NCBI GenBank assembly: GCA_946615905.1
Contig: CAMOIE010000007.1
Coordinates: forward strand, 62,001 to 126,000
Direction: 5' to 3'
Source: an uncultured Treponema sp.
Lineage (GTDB): Bacteria > Spirochaetota > Spirochaetia > Treponematales > Treponemataceae
Length of the DNA: 64,000 nt
In this document: positions 9,197 through 16,898 of the stretch, one piece after another
Position numbering within the stretch: the stretch's first letter is position 1
Layout: the number at the start of each line of letters is the position of its first letter
The notes under the pieces: model-generated
Told to the model about the DNA's origin: nothing
Seen by the model: only the letters and a program-made list of their open reading frames with translations
Database searches by the model: none
Translations under genes and position numbers: made by a program

Positions 9197-9326
9197 GGTG
9201 CTATCTCAAAAGTATAAACACGGTGGTTGAGCTTGTTGGGGCGAAGCCCGCAACCACCATATATAGTCCGAGTGGTCATTTTGACAGGCTCAATGACCTC
9301 TCACCATGAACTTATTAGACAGCCCA
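9197..9326 (+). repeat. MITE-like element with two REP-type hairpins (copy 1)
   Basis: Imperfect terminal inverted repeats: left GGTGCTATCTCAAAAG (9197-9212), right CTTATTAGACAGCCC (9311-9325). Inside are two hairpins: GGTGGTTG (9222-9229) with CAACCACC (9251-9258), and GGTCATT (9274-9280) with AATGACC (9292-9298). It shares GGCTCAATGACC and the AGACAGCCC end with the copy at 11079-11147. No coding capacity. Confidence 0.7.
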
Positions 9327-9402
9327 TATAAATTTTTTTCGCCGCTTTGTGCTATTCCTAAAAGAAAAAGTCCGCAGATCTGGACTTTTTAGGAGGCATG
9401 AA

Positions 9403-10008
9403 ATGACTTATGGCTATATCCGTGTTTCAACGGATCATCAGACGACAGAAAACCAACGGATTGAAATCGAACGCTTTTGCAAAATCAACAATATGCACAT
9501 CGATTGCTGGATTGACGAAAAAATCAGCGGGACAAAAAAGCCGCAGAACCGAAAGCTGGGCAAAATCCTGATGAAGGAAAGCAAGCCTGGCGACTTGATA
9601 ATCTGCACGGAAATTTCCCGCTTGGGCCGTTCGCTGATTATGGTGATGAATATCCTTCAATTCTTTTTGGATAAGGGAATCAAAGTCTGGACGATAAAGG
9701 ACGGCTACCGGCTCGGCGATGACATCCAGTCAAAGGTTCTTGCTTTTGCGTTCGGTTTGAGTGCGGAAATTGAGCGTAAACTTATTTCCGAACGGACGAA
9801 ACTGGGGCTTCAAAGGGCAAAACTCAACGGCAGGCATCTCGGTCGTATGAAGGGGCAAAAGCCAGTGAACTACAAACTTTCCCAGTACGATGAATACATT
9901 CGTTTTCAGCTTTTGTTTGGTCGGAGCAAACTTTCACTTGCAAGGGAACTGGGCGTCACTTGGGTGACTTTGAATCGTCACTTGAGCCGGATTTTGTTTA
10001 AATCTTGA
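9403..10008 (+). CDS. Serine recombinase / DNA invertase, Mpi-like
   Basis: Small serine recombinase of 201 residues. The resolvase domain starts GYIRVST with nucleophile Ser9, then EISRLGRS and a long helix KVLAFAFGLSAEIERKLISERTKLGLQRAK, followed by a C-terminal helix-turn-helix (KLSLARELGVTWVTLNRHLSR). Residues such as WTIKDGYRLGDDIQSKVL resemble the Mpi master-invertase group of Bacteroides (from memory of the family). Start at 9403 is set by AGGAGG 6 nt upstream; an in-frame ATG at 9349 lacks such a site. It stands between two MITE-like repeats. Invertible target sites were not identified. Confidence 0.88.
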   Translation: MTYGYIRVSTDHQTTENQRIEIERFCKINNMHIDCWIDEKISGTKKPQNRKLGKILMKESKPGDLIICTEISRLGRSLIMVMNILQFFLDKGIKVWTIKDGYRLGDDIQSKVLAFAFGLSAEIERKLISERTKLGLQRAKLNGRHLGRMKGQKPVNYKLSQYDEYIRFQLLFGRSKLSLARELGVTWVTLNRHLSRILFKS

Positions 10009-10043
10009 TTTAAAAATTTATCGGGTTCGGGTATAATCTTTGC

Positions 10044-11027
10044 ATGTCTTTTCTTTTTTTCGACATTGAAAGCGCGGGATTTTTTGAAGGGCAAAGCCAT
10101 ATATGCTCGTTCGGCTATGTAATCTGCGATGAGAATTTCAATATCCTTCAAAAAGAAGACATAGTGATGAATCCCGAATCCCGTTTTGAGCCGCGTCTTC
10201 TCCAGCCTGACTCAGACTGCCCACTTTCCTACCCAAAAGAATATTTTGAAAGCCAGCCGAATTTTCCCCATTTTTACGAGAAAATCAAAGGTCTCCTAAC
10301 TGATTCTGACCGAAAAGTGATTGGATTTGCCTCCGAACACGACGTTGATTTTATAATCTGCGCCTGCGAAAACTACAAGCTACCCCAAATTCAGTTCGAG
10401 GCCTTTGACATCCGGCCGATGCTCAAGGCGGACTTCCACGAGACATTCGGACTTTCAAAATGGATTGAATTCTTCAATATAAAGACTCCGCTTCACGCCC
10501 ATAAATCCTGTGACGATGCCGAGATGACAATGCTGGTCCTGCAAAAACTCTGTGAGCATGAGCAAAAATCCCTTCCGCAGGTTCTAGAAACTTATGCCCG
10601 CTGCAAAAAATCTTCCGTAATCCGCTGGAAAGCGAAAATTATGGACAAGTATAAAAAGCTGGTCATTCAGAAAATCGAGTCATTTTACGACAAAAAATGC
10701 CGTCAGCCCATTTCGCGCGCACTGGAAGGCAACTACCTGCTTTCTCTCGACAAAAACCGCGACGTTGACCAGTTCCTTAAAATCGTCCAGTTCATTTACA
10801 TCAACGGCGGGGTCGTTCTCTCACATTCAGAGGAGGGGGCGATTCTCGTCAAAGACACAGGCCGATTTCCGCCCCAGTTTATTTTTGAGGAAAATCCGCT
10901 TCACATACGATTCCTGCACTTGGGAGACCTGTACCAAAAATGCGGCGAAAAGGAGCCGAAATTCAAACGTCAGCGGCAGAACATCACCGAAGAAGATTTG
11001 GAAAAGGCTAAGAATTTGGGCGCGTGA
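10044..11027 (+). CDS. DEDD-family 3'-5' exonuclease domain protein
   Basis: N-terminal RNase T/DnaQ-type exonuclease fold: ExoI FFDIESAG (6-13, D7 and E9), ExoII with FASEHDVDF, ExoIII with HAHKSCDDAEMT (catalytic His and Asp). The remaining half, from about residue 180, has no domain I recognise. The role (DNA repair or RNA trimming) is unknown. No Shine-Dalgarno is present; a TATAAT at 10032-10037 lies 6 nt before the ATG, which suggests a leaderless mRNA, though a good -35 box is lacking. It follows the recombinase by 35 nt. Confidence 0.8.
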   Translation: MSFLFFDIESAGFFEGQSHICSFGYVICDENFNILQKEDIVMNPESRFEPRLLQPDSDCPLSYPKEYFESQPNFPHFYEKIKGLLTDSDRKVIGFASEHDVDFIICACENYKLPQIQFEAFDIRPMLKADFHETFGLSKWIEFFNIKTPLHAHKSCDDAEMTMLVLQKLCEHEQKSLPQVLETYARCKKSSVIRWKAKIMDKYKKLVIQKIESFYDKKCRQPISRALEGNYLLSLDKNRDVDQFLKIVQFIYINGGVVLSHSEEGAILVKDTGRFPPQFIFEENPLHIRFLHLGDLYQKCGEKEPKFKRQRQNITEEDLEKAKNLGA

Positions 11028-11078
11028 TTTATCTGCAAATGCCCCCTACAGGCTCAGTAACCCTCGGTGCTACGCACT

Positions 11079-11147
11079 GGGGCTGTCCAAAAAGCAGCAT
11101 AGACGGCGGCTCAATGACCGCATTCTGCGAACTTTTCAGACAGCCCC
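11079..11147 (+). repeat. MITE-like element (copy 2)
   Basis: 69 bp with terminal inverted repeats GGGGCTGTCCAAAAAG (left) and CTTTTCAGACAGCCCC (right), which match at 14 of 16 positions. It shares GGCTCAATGACC and the right end with copy 1 at 9197-9326. Together the copies enclose the recombinase and exonuclease genes. Confidence 0.72.
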
Positions 11148-11171
11148 ACCTTCCGGTGGCTTGGCGCAGTT

Positions 11172-12020
11172 TCATTTCAAAAATTCAGTCTTTCCTACCC
11201 AGCGGTAGAATAGCTCAGGCCAGACTGCGTTCTGCGGAATAATGTCTTTTCCACCGTTGTCCGGGCGGGCAGTCTCCTCCGTGCAAAGAGATGTTCCGTG
11301 GTGGCCATGCTCGAACAAATGGTATTCAAATGGAACCTTTGCCTTTCGCAAAGCCATCACCAGATAAAGGGAATTCTCGGCTGGAACGGCTGAATCTTCG
11401 TTTGTGTGCCAAATAAAAACCGGTGGAAAGTCAGGGGCAATGTGTTTTTCCAAACTGATGTCGTCACGTGTGTATTTTGAATTTCCTAAAAGATTTTTGA
11501 CAGAACCTTCGTGGCAGTCAGCTTCTTTTGCGGTGATTACCGGGTAGCAGAGACAGAGGGCGTTAGGCTTTATTTCGTCTGCCTTGTATGACAAAAGATT
11601 TGAAATCATCTGGCTTTTGTAAAATGCTCCCAGACTTGCCGAAACGTGGCCGCCGGCGGAAAATCCGCAGAGAATTATTTTATCCGGGTCTACGTGCCAT
11701 TCTTCTGCGTGGCTGCGGGCGTAAAAAACAGCTTCTGCGGCATCGCAGATTTGGGCTGGAAATTCCGCAGGGGCAAGTGAATATTTTAAAACCGCCGCCT
11801 GAAATCCGAATGAATTCATTTTTACGGCGACCGCTTCTCCCTCTCGGTCAGAAAGATGTGAATAGCCACCGCCTGGGCAGACGATTACGAGCGGGCGCTT
11901 TCTGTCAGAGTCAAAAGAGGCGAAGTTGTCCAAAAGATATGCGGTCAGGGTCGGATTTTCATCGTTTCCTTTTACTTTATTTCCGTAGTGGACTGAAAGG
12001 TTGATTTTTTCGATTTTCAT
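11172..12020 (-). CDS. Alpha/beta-hydrolase, esterase (HSL / acetyl-xylan esterase-like)
   Basis: Soluble 282-residue hydrolase without signal peptide. The oxyanion segment CPGGGYSHLSDREGEAVA (48-65), nucleophile Ser121 in GFSAGG, Asp209 in NEDSAVP and His240 in HGHHG complete the catalytic triad. This CPGGGY form is common in carbohydrate esterases of gut bacteria that deacetylate xylo-oligosaccharides, but the substrate is inferred only. Downstream (lower coordinates) is the MITE-like repeat at 11079-11147. It is monocistronic and divergent from mtnN. Confidence 0.85.
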   Translation of the reverse strand: MKIEKINLSVHYGNKVKGNDENPTLTAYLLDNFASFDSDRKRPLVIVCPGGGYSHLSDREGEAVAVKMNSFGFQAAVLKYSLAPAEFPAQICDAAEAVFYARSHAEEWHVDPDKIILCGFSAGGHVSASLGAFYKSQMISNLLSYKADEIKPNALCLCYPVITAKEADCHEGSVKNLLGNSKYTRDDISLEKHIAPDFPPVFIWHTNEDSAVPAENSLYLVMALRKAKVPFEYHLFEHGHHGTSLCTEETARPDNGGKDIIPQNAVWPELFYRWVGKTEFLK

Positions 12021-12067
12021 GGAAGAATTGTATCAGATTTCTTAGAAAGTTGTTTTAAAAAGAAAAA

Positions 12068-12107
12068 GAGCCGCTTAAAGGAGGAGAAATAGCGGCCCTT
12101 TTTTTAA
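12068..12107 (+). terminator. Terminator-like hairpin without an obvious upstream gene
   Basis: GCCGCT and AGCGGC pair around a 15-nt loop that contains AAAGGAGGAGAAAT, a perfect Shine-Dalgarno, followed by a run of seven T. It lies between two divergent genes, so on the plus strand nothing obvious is terminated. It could end a small RNA or attenuate the minus-strand esterase transcript (the minus strand is also T-rich after the stem). Confidence 0.5.
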
Positions 12108-12259
12108 CTTTATTTATCTTGCTGCTGACTGTAATTTAGTATAAAGGGGCTTTTTAATCAATACTTTTTATGCTAAAATATTAGCAAATAATTGATAAGT
12201 TACTGTTATTTTTGAAAACTTTTGAAATTGATTGCAAATTTTGCAAGGAGTCACATTTT

Positions 12260-12973
12260 ATGAATAAAATCGGAATTATCGGCGCAATGGACGAAGAGGT
12301 CGCTTACTTAAAAAGCCTCGCAAAAAACGCGAAAAGCACTGCCGCCGGCGGACTTGAATTCGTTGAGGGGGAGATTGAAGGAGTACAGGTTGTGGTCGTC
12401 ATGAGCGGAATAGGCAAAGTGAATGCCGCCCTCTGCGCCCAGCGTTTGATTTTGCAGTTCAACTGCACTCACATAATCAATACAGGAATTGCAGGAGCTG
12501 CCGCCCACGGACTCGGCGTTTTGGACATGGTTGCCTCAACGGACGCTGTTTACCACGATTTTGATGTGACAGGATTCGGCTACAAACCCACGGTTATTCC
12601 CCGCATGGAAAAATCAGCCTTCCCCGCTGACGAAAAAATGCTCAAAGCCGCCATTTCTTCTTTTGAGGAAATGAAAGACGCGGAGCCGTTCAAAGGCCAC
12701 AAGTTGATTTCCGGCAGAATCGCTTCCGGCGACCAGTTTATCTCAGACAAAAAAGTAAAGAATCACATAGTCGAGATTTGCTCCCCGGCCTGTGTTGAAA
12801 TGGAAGGGGCTGCGATTGCCCACGCATGTTTTATCAATAAGACTCCCTTTTTGGTTTTGCGCTGCATGAGTGACATGGCGGACGATGGCGAAGAAGCGAC
12901 CTATGACTTTAACGATAAAATCGCCGCAGACATGAGCGCCCGCCTTGTTGTAAGGATTATTCAGAAAATATAA
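12260..12973 (+). CDS. mtnN: 5'-methylthioadenosine/S-adenosylhomocysteine nucleosidase
   Basis: Cytoplasmic hydrolase that cleaves adenine from SAH and MTA, giving S-ribosylhomocysteine for LuxS. The N-terminus MNKIGIIGAMDEEV with Glu12, the MEGAAIAHAC substrate loop and RCMSDMADD with the catalytic Asp are all standard. ATG at 12260 is chosen because AAGGAG lies 9 nt upstream and the family starts exactly here; upstream in-frame codons look non-coding. 237 residues. luxS follows after 54 nt. Confidence 0.96.
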   Translation: MNKIGIIGAMDEEVAYLKSLAKNAKSTAAGGLEFVEGEIEGVQVVVVMSGIGKVNAALCAQRLILQFNCTHIINTGIAGAAAHGLGVLDMVASTDAVYHDFDVTGFGYKPTVIPRMEKSAFPADEKMLKAAISSFEEMKDAEPFKGHKLISGRIASGDQFISDKKVKNHIVEICSPACVEMEGAAIAHACFINKTPFLVLRCMSDMADDGEEATYDFNDKIAADMSARLVVRIIQKI

Positions 12974-13027
12974 AATGTATTTTCAAATACTTCCGGCGTG
13001 AGTTTTTAGCAATAACAGGAGAAAATT

Positions 13028-13498
13028 ATGGAAAAAAAATATAACGTTGACTCATTTAACCTTGACCATACAAAGGTCGTTGCCCCTTATGTCCGTCTGG
13101 CCGCAAAAAAGGTCGGGGAAAAGGGCGACATCGTGACAAAATTTGACATCCGCATTTGTCAGCCAAATAAAGAATTCATGCCGACCGGGGCCTTGCACTC
13201 GATCGAGCATATCGTTGCTGAATATATCCGCGATGAGGTTGAGGGCGTGATTGACTTCAGTCCGATGGGCTGCCGCACAGGTTACTATTTTACTGTCTGG
13301 GGCGACCGCGATGAGGCTTTTATCGCCGAACACATGGTCAACGTCTTTAAAAAAGTCGTCGCCTGGGATGGTCCCGTTCCTGCCGCCACCGAAAAAGAAT
13401 GTGGCAACTACAAGGATCAGGACTTGGAAGGGGCAAAGAAATTTGCCGCTCAGTTCGTAAAGGGAATTGAAGAAAAAGGTTGGAATTGCTACAAGTAG
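13028..13498 (+). CDS. luxS: S-ribosylhomocysteine lyase (AI-2 synthase)
   Basis: Metalloenzyme that splits S-ribosylhomocysteine into homocysteine and DPD, the AI-2 precursor. Metal ligands His57 and His61 (HSIEH) and Cys125 (ECGNY), plus catalytic Cys82 in GCRTGYY, are present. 156 residues is standard. AGGAGAAAATT precedes the ATG. With mtnN just upstream it forms the activated-methyl-cycle salvage pair. Confidence 0.97.
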   Translation: MEKKYNVDSFNLDHTKVVAPYVRLAAKKVGEKGDIVTKFDIRICQPNKEFMPTGALHSIEHIVAEYIRDEVEGVIDFSPMGCRTGYYFTVWGDRDEAFIAEHMVNVFKKVVAWDGPVPAATEKECGNYKDQDLEGAKKFAAQFVKGIEEKGWNCYK

Positions 13499-13519
13499 TT
13501 TGCTTTTCTCTTTTAATCT

Positions 13520-15061
13520 ATGAACTTTCAGCAAAAATTCAAGGAAACTCTTTTTTCTGTCCTCCCGATTATGGCAATCGTCTTGGCTCTGGGGCTTACA
13601 ATTGCGCCTCTTGGAGCCTCTTTGATTGCCCGCTTTCTTTTTGGCGGGGCATTGGTCATCGTTGGGCTTACGATTTTTTTGCTTGGAGTTGACATCGGAA
13701 TTCAGCCGATAGGAGAACGTTCTGGTGCTGCTCTTGCCGCAAAACGAAATCTTCCGCTTTTACTCGCTGCTTCTTTTTTCATCGGATTTATGATTACAAT
13801 CGCCGAGCCTGACGTTCAAGTTCTGGCGGAACAGGTAAAAGGAGTCGCTCCGCAAATCAGCAAGTGGGGCTTGATTTTGATGATTGCCGGAGGAATCGGA
13901 CTTTTTACTTCTCTCGGAATTTTGCGCACAATTCTTTCCCTTCCGCTAAAAATTGTCCTTACAATTTCATACATAGTCGTCTTTATCCTCGCATTTTTTA
14001 CTCCAGAAGAATTTCAGGGAATCGCCTTTGACTCAGGTGGTGCGACTACAGGTCCTATGACAGTTCCATTTATCATGGCCTTGGGAATCGGAGTTTCCGC
14101 TGTCCGTTCGCGCGGTGCTTCTGACGACAAAAAAAATCAGGTAAGCGATGATTCTTTCGGACTTACGGGAATGGCTTCTATCGGACCGATTGCCGCAGTC
14201 TGCCTTTACGGAATAATTTTTTACAGGAATTCGATTTCTCCCGCTTCATCTTCCGCAAGCTCTGTGGCAGCCGTTCAATCCGCAGAAAATTTGCTGATTT
14301 TCTTGGAGCTTTTGCCTGAAACGATTTATGAAGTCCTTTCAGCTCTTGCTCCCCTTGTTTTGATGGCTATTTTATTTCAGATTTTTTTGATTAAAATGCC
14401 GCCTTTCCAACTTTTCCGCATGATTCGAGGTTTGCTGCTTTCTTTTGCGGGACTTGTCCTTTTTTTGACTGGGGCGAACGGTGGCTTTATGCCGGCAGGA
14501 CTTAAACTCGGTGGAATTTTAGGCGGACTGGCTTCGTCAGACTCTTTTTGGACTTTTGTTTTGATTGCAGTCGGATTCGTTTTTGGAGCAGTTGTCGTTT
14601 GCGCAGAACCGGCCGTCTGGGTTTTGACTGAGCAGGTCGAGTCTGTTTCTGGCGGTACAATAAAACGCCGGGTTATGCTGATTGCCCTTTGTGCAGGTGT
14701 GGCTTGCTCAATTGGAATTTCAATGCTGCGTGTTTTGACAGGATTCAGCCTTTGGACAATTTTGATTCCAGGCTACGCAATTTCCTTGCTTTTAACCTGG
14801 TTTTGCCCCAAACTTTTTACAGGGATTGCTTTTGATTCCGGCGGTGTTGCTTCCGGCACAATGACTTCGACTTTTATTTTGTCGTTCACGCTTGGAGCGT
14901 CTGCGGCCACTGGCGGAAATCCAGCGGTCGATGCATTCGGTGTAATCGCCTTGGTCGCCATGACTCCGCTGATTGCAATCCAGATTTTGGGAATTATTTT
15001 CAAAATCAAGAGCGATAAAAGCAATCATGACAAAAAGCTTGAGGAGGTCAAAATCAAATGA
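13520..15061 (+). CDS. Double DUF1538 membrane protein (UmpA-UmpB-like fusion)
   Basis: Polytopic membrane protein of 513 residues made of two homologous DUF1538 halves. The repeat is visible directly: FQGIAFDSGGATTGPMT in the first half and FTGIAFDSGGVASGTMT in the second, each following an AEPDVQVL / AEPAVWVL segment. DUF1538 pairs (UmpA/UmpB) have been described as cation/proton antiporters; here both units are in one chain. It overlaps the next gene, a tandem P-II-like protein, by 4 nt (ATGA), which suggests that partner regulates it. Start codon lacks a clear Shine-Dalgarno. Confidence 0.8.
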   Translation: MNFQQKFKETLFSVLPIMAIVLALGLTIAPLGASLIARFLFGGALVIVGLTIFLLGVDIGIQPIGERSGAALAAKRNLPLLLAASFFIGFMITIAEPDVQVLAEQVKGVAPQISKWGLILMIAGGIGLFTSLGILRTILSLPLKIVLTISYIVVFILAFFTPEEFQGIAFDSGGATTGPMTVPFIMALGIGVSAVRSRGASDDKKNQVSDDSFGLTGMASIGPIAAVCLYGIIFYRNSISPASSSASSVAAVQSAENLLIFLELLPETIYEVLSALAPLVLMAILFQIFLIKMPPFQLFRMIRGLLLSFAGLVLFLTGANGGFMPAGLKLGGILGGLASSDSFWTFVLIAVGFVFGAVVVCAEPAVWVLTEQVESVSGGTIKRRVMLIALCAGVACSIGISMLRVLTGFSLWTILIPGYAISLLLTWFCPKLFTGIAFDSGGVASGTMTSTFILSFTLGASAATGGNPAVDAFGVIALVAMTPLIAIQILGIIFKIKSDKSNHDKKLEEVKIK

Positions 15062-15723
15062 ATTCAGAGAATATGCGGAATTCATTTTCACTTTTGGTGA
15101 TTTTTGTTCCTCACGATAAGGGCGAAAAACTCACCTCGGCTGCTCTTGCGGCGGGTTCTTCTGGCGGAACAGTTTTAATGAGCCGGGGACTTGCGGATTC
15201 CAATTTCAAGGCGGTTCTCGGTGTAGGTGAAGCCACAAAAGACGTGATTCTTATGCTTGTTGAAAATTCAAGCAAAAGCGCGATAATTTCTGCGATAAAA
15301 GAGGCGAGCATTAACGAAAAAGCGAATTTCGGAAAAATTTTTTCTGTTGACTCAGGGCTTTTTATGCGGGGCGGAAATATTTTAGAAGGAGAAAGGCAGA
15401 TGAATTCAGAATCTTCACGTGAAATGATAGCAGTTATCCTGAACCGGGGTTATGCCGATGACGCAATGGCAGCCGCTAGAAAAGCCGGAGCAGGAGGCGG
15501 AACTGTCATAAATGCTCGTGGAACTGCCCGCGAGGACGATGCGAAATTCTTCGGAATGCACATCGTCCCGGAAAAAGAAATGCTGATAATGATTGTGGAA
15601 AGCGAAAAAAAATCTGCAGTTTTGGAGGCAATCCGTTCATTAAAATGCCTCTCAGAACCTGGCAGCGGAATCGCCTTTTGCACTCCTGTCAGCGATTTTT
15701 CAATGTTGGGCAAGCAAAAATAA
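15058..15723 (+). CDS. Tandem P-II-like regulatory protein
   Basis: 221-residue soluble protein with two P-II (GlnB-fold) repeats, roughly residues 9-98 and 118-207. Each has the fold's first strand followed by an A.AAG(S/A)GGGTV.(M/N)(S/A)RG motif: AALAAGSSGGTVLMSRG and AARKAGAGGGTVINARG. Translationally coupled (ATGA overlap) to the DUF1538 transporter upstream, so it probably gates that transporter in response to a nucleotide or ion. The classical uridylylated T-loop Tyr is not evident. Confidence 0.78.
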   Translation: MNSENMRNSFSLLVIFVPHDKGEKLTSAALAAGSSGGTVLMSRGLADSNFKAVLGVGEATKDVILMLVENSSKSAIISAIKEASINEKANFGKIFSVDSGLFMRGGNILEGERQMNSESSREMIAVILNRGYADDAMAAARKAGAGGGTVINARGTAREDDAKFFGMHIVPEKEMLIMIVESEKKSAVLEAIRSLKCLSEPGSGIAFCTPVSDFSMLGKQK

Positions 15724-15742
15724 CTAACGGTCGTAAGTCAGC

Positions 15743-16825
15743 ATGTCCACAAAAGAATCTATCGCCAAAATTTTAAAGACCTCAAATGATTTTGTTTCCG
15801 GTGAAGAGCTTGCGCAAAAATGCGGGGTTTCCCGTGCGTCAATCTGGAAGGCTGTAAAAGCTCTAGAAAGCGAAGGCTGGCTGATTGATGCCGTTACAAA
15901 CCGTGGCTATAAAATCAAAGCAGAGCCAGACCATGTTACAAGCGAGGGAATCAGCGGATTTCTAAAAGAATTGGGTGCGGATTTTTCATTCGTCTTGGGA
16001 ACGGATTCAATTGACTCGACGAATTCCGAGGCAAAGAGACGGGCTGCTGAAGCAGGTGCCTTTCGCAATGAAAGCGGAGAACTTACTCCTTCCGGGAAAA
16101 ATCTTCACAAAGCCCTTTTTGCCGCCGGTCAGCAAACTGCGGGTCGTGGCCGCATGGGAAGACCTTTTGTCTCTCCGCCGAACACTGGCGTTTATTTTAC
16201 GGTAATTTATTCTCCCAAAAAGGGAGTTCAAAATCCTGCTCTTTTGACCGCCGCAGCTGCCGTAGCCGTTGCCCAGACTGTCGATGAGCTTTACGGAACT
16301 GACTGCAAAATCAAATGGGTGAATGATGTTTTTGCAAACGGAAAAAAAATCTCAGGAATTTTGACCGAGGGATTTTCTAATTTTGAGACTGGCCGGATTG
16401 AAGCGGCTGTTGTAGGAATTGGGATAAATATTCGCAAAAATGATTTTGGAGGTGACTTGGCAAAAGTCGCCGGCTCTATTCAAGATGCTTTGGAATCAGA
16501 CATGAAAGAATTTAAAGCTGTTCCGAGAAACCATCTTGTTGCCGGAGTTTGTGCCCGTCTGATTCATTTTTATGACTCCTTTGAGTCAGACAGCCAGAAT
16601 TCTGGTGAAATTGAAAAAATGATTGAAAACTACCAAAAACGCTCGCTTTTGACCGGAAAAATTGTTACAGTTCATCCTTCTGCAGGAATCGGTGGCGGAG
16701 AATATTTAGCGAAAGTCATCGGAATCGACAAGCAGGCCAGACTTTTGGTCAGACTTGATAGCGGGAAAGAGATGGCTCTTCAATCTGGAGAAGTCAGCCT
16801 GCACAGCTATGATTTTACCGTTTGA
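15743..16825 (+). CDS. birA: Biotin--[acetyl-CoA-carboxylase] ligase / biotin repressor
   Basis: Bifunctional BirA of 360 residues. Residues 1-60 form a winged helix (VSGEELAQKCGVSRASIWKAVKALESEGW), so DNA binding is likely. The ligase domain has the biotinyl-AMP loop QTAGRGRMGRPF, KWVNDVF with the catalytic Lys, and KKISGILTEG. A C-terminal SH3-like domain follows. About 20 residues with ESGELTPSGKNLHK are inserted before the GRGRMGR loop. No strong Shine-Dalgarno precedes the ATG. No biotin genes are near, so its regulon is elsewhere. Confidence 0.95.
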   Translation: MSTKESIAKILKTSNDFVSGEELAQKCGVSRASIWKAVKALESEGWLIDAVTNRGYKIKAEPDHVTSEGISGFLKELGADFSFVLGTDSIDSTNSEAKRRAAEAGAFRNESGELTPSGKNLHKALFAAGQQTAGRGRMGRPFVSPPNTGVYFTVIYSPKKGVQNPALLTAAAAVAVAQTVDELYGTDCKIKWVNDVFANGKKISGILTEGFSNFETGRIEAAVVGIGINIRKNDFGGDLAKVAGSIQDALESDMKEFKAVPRNHLVAGVCARLIHFYDSFESDSQNSGEIEKMIENYQKRSLLTGKIVTVHPSAGIGGGEYLAKVIGIDKQARLLVRLDSGKEMALQSGEVSLHSYDFTV

Positions 16826-16898
16826 CACAAGACAAAGTGTTTAAAATCTGCAAATAGTGTGATACAATTAGAGTAACTTTTCTTTGGAGTTGAATATC

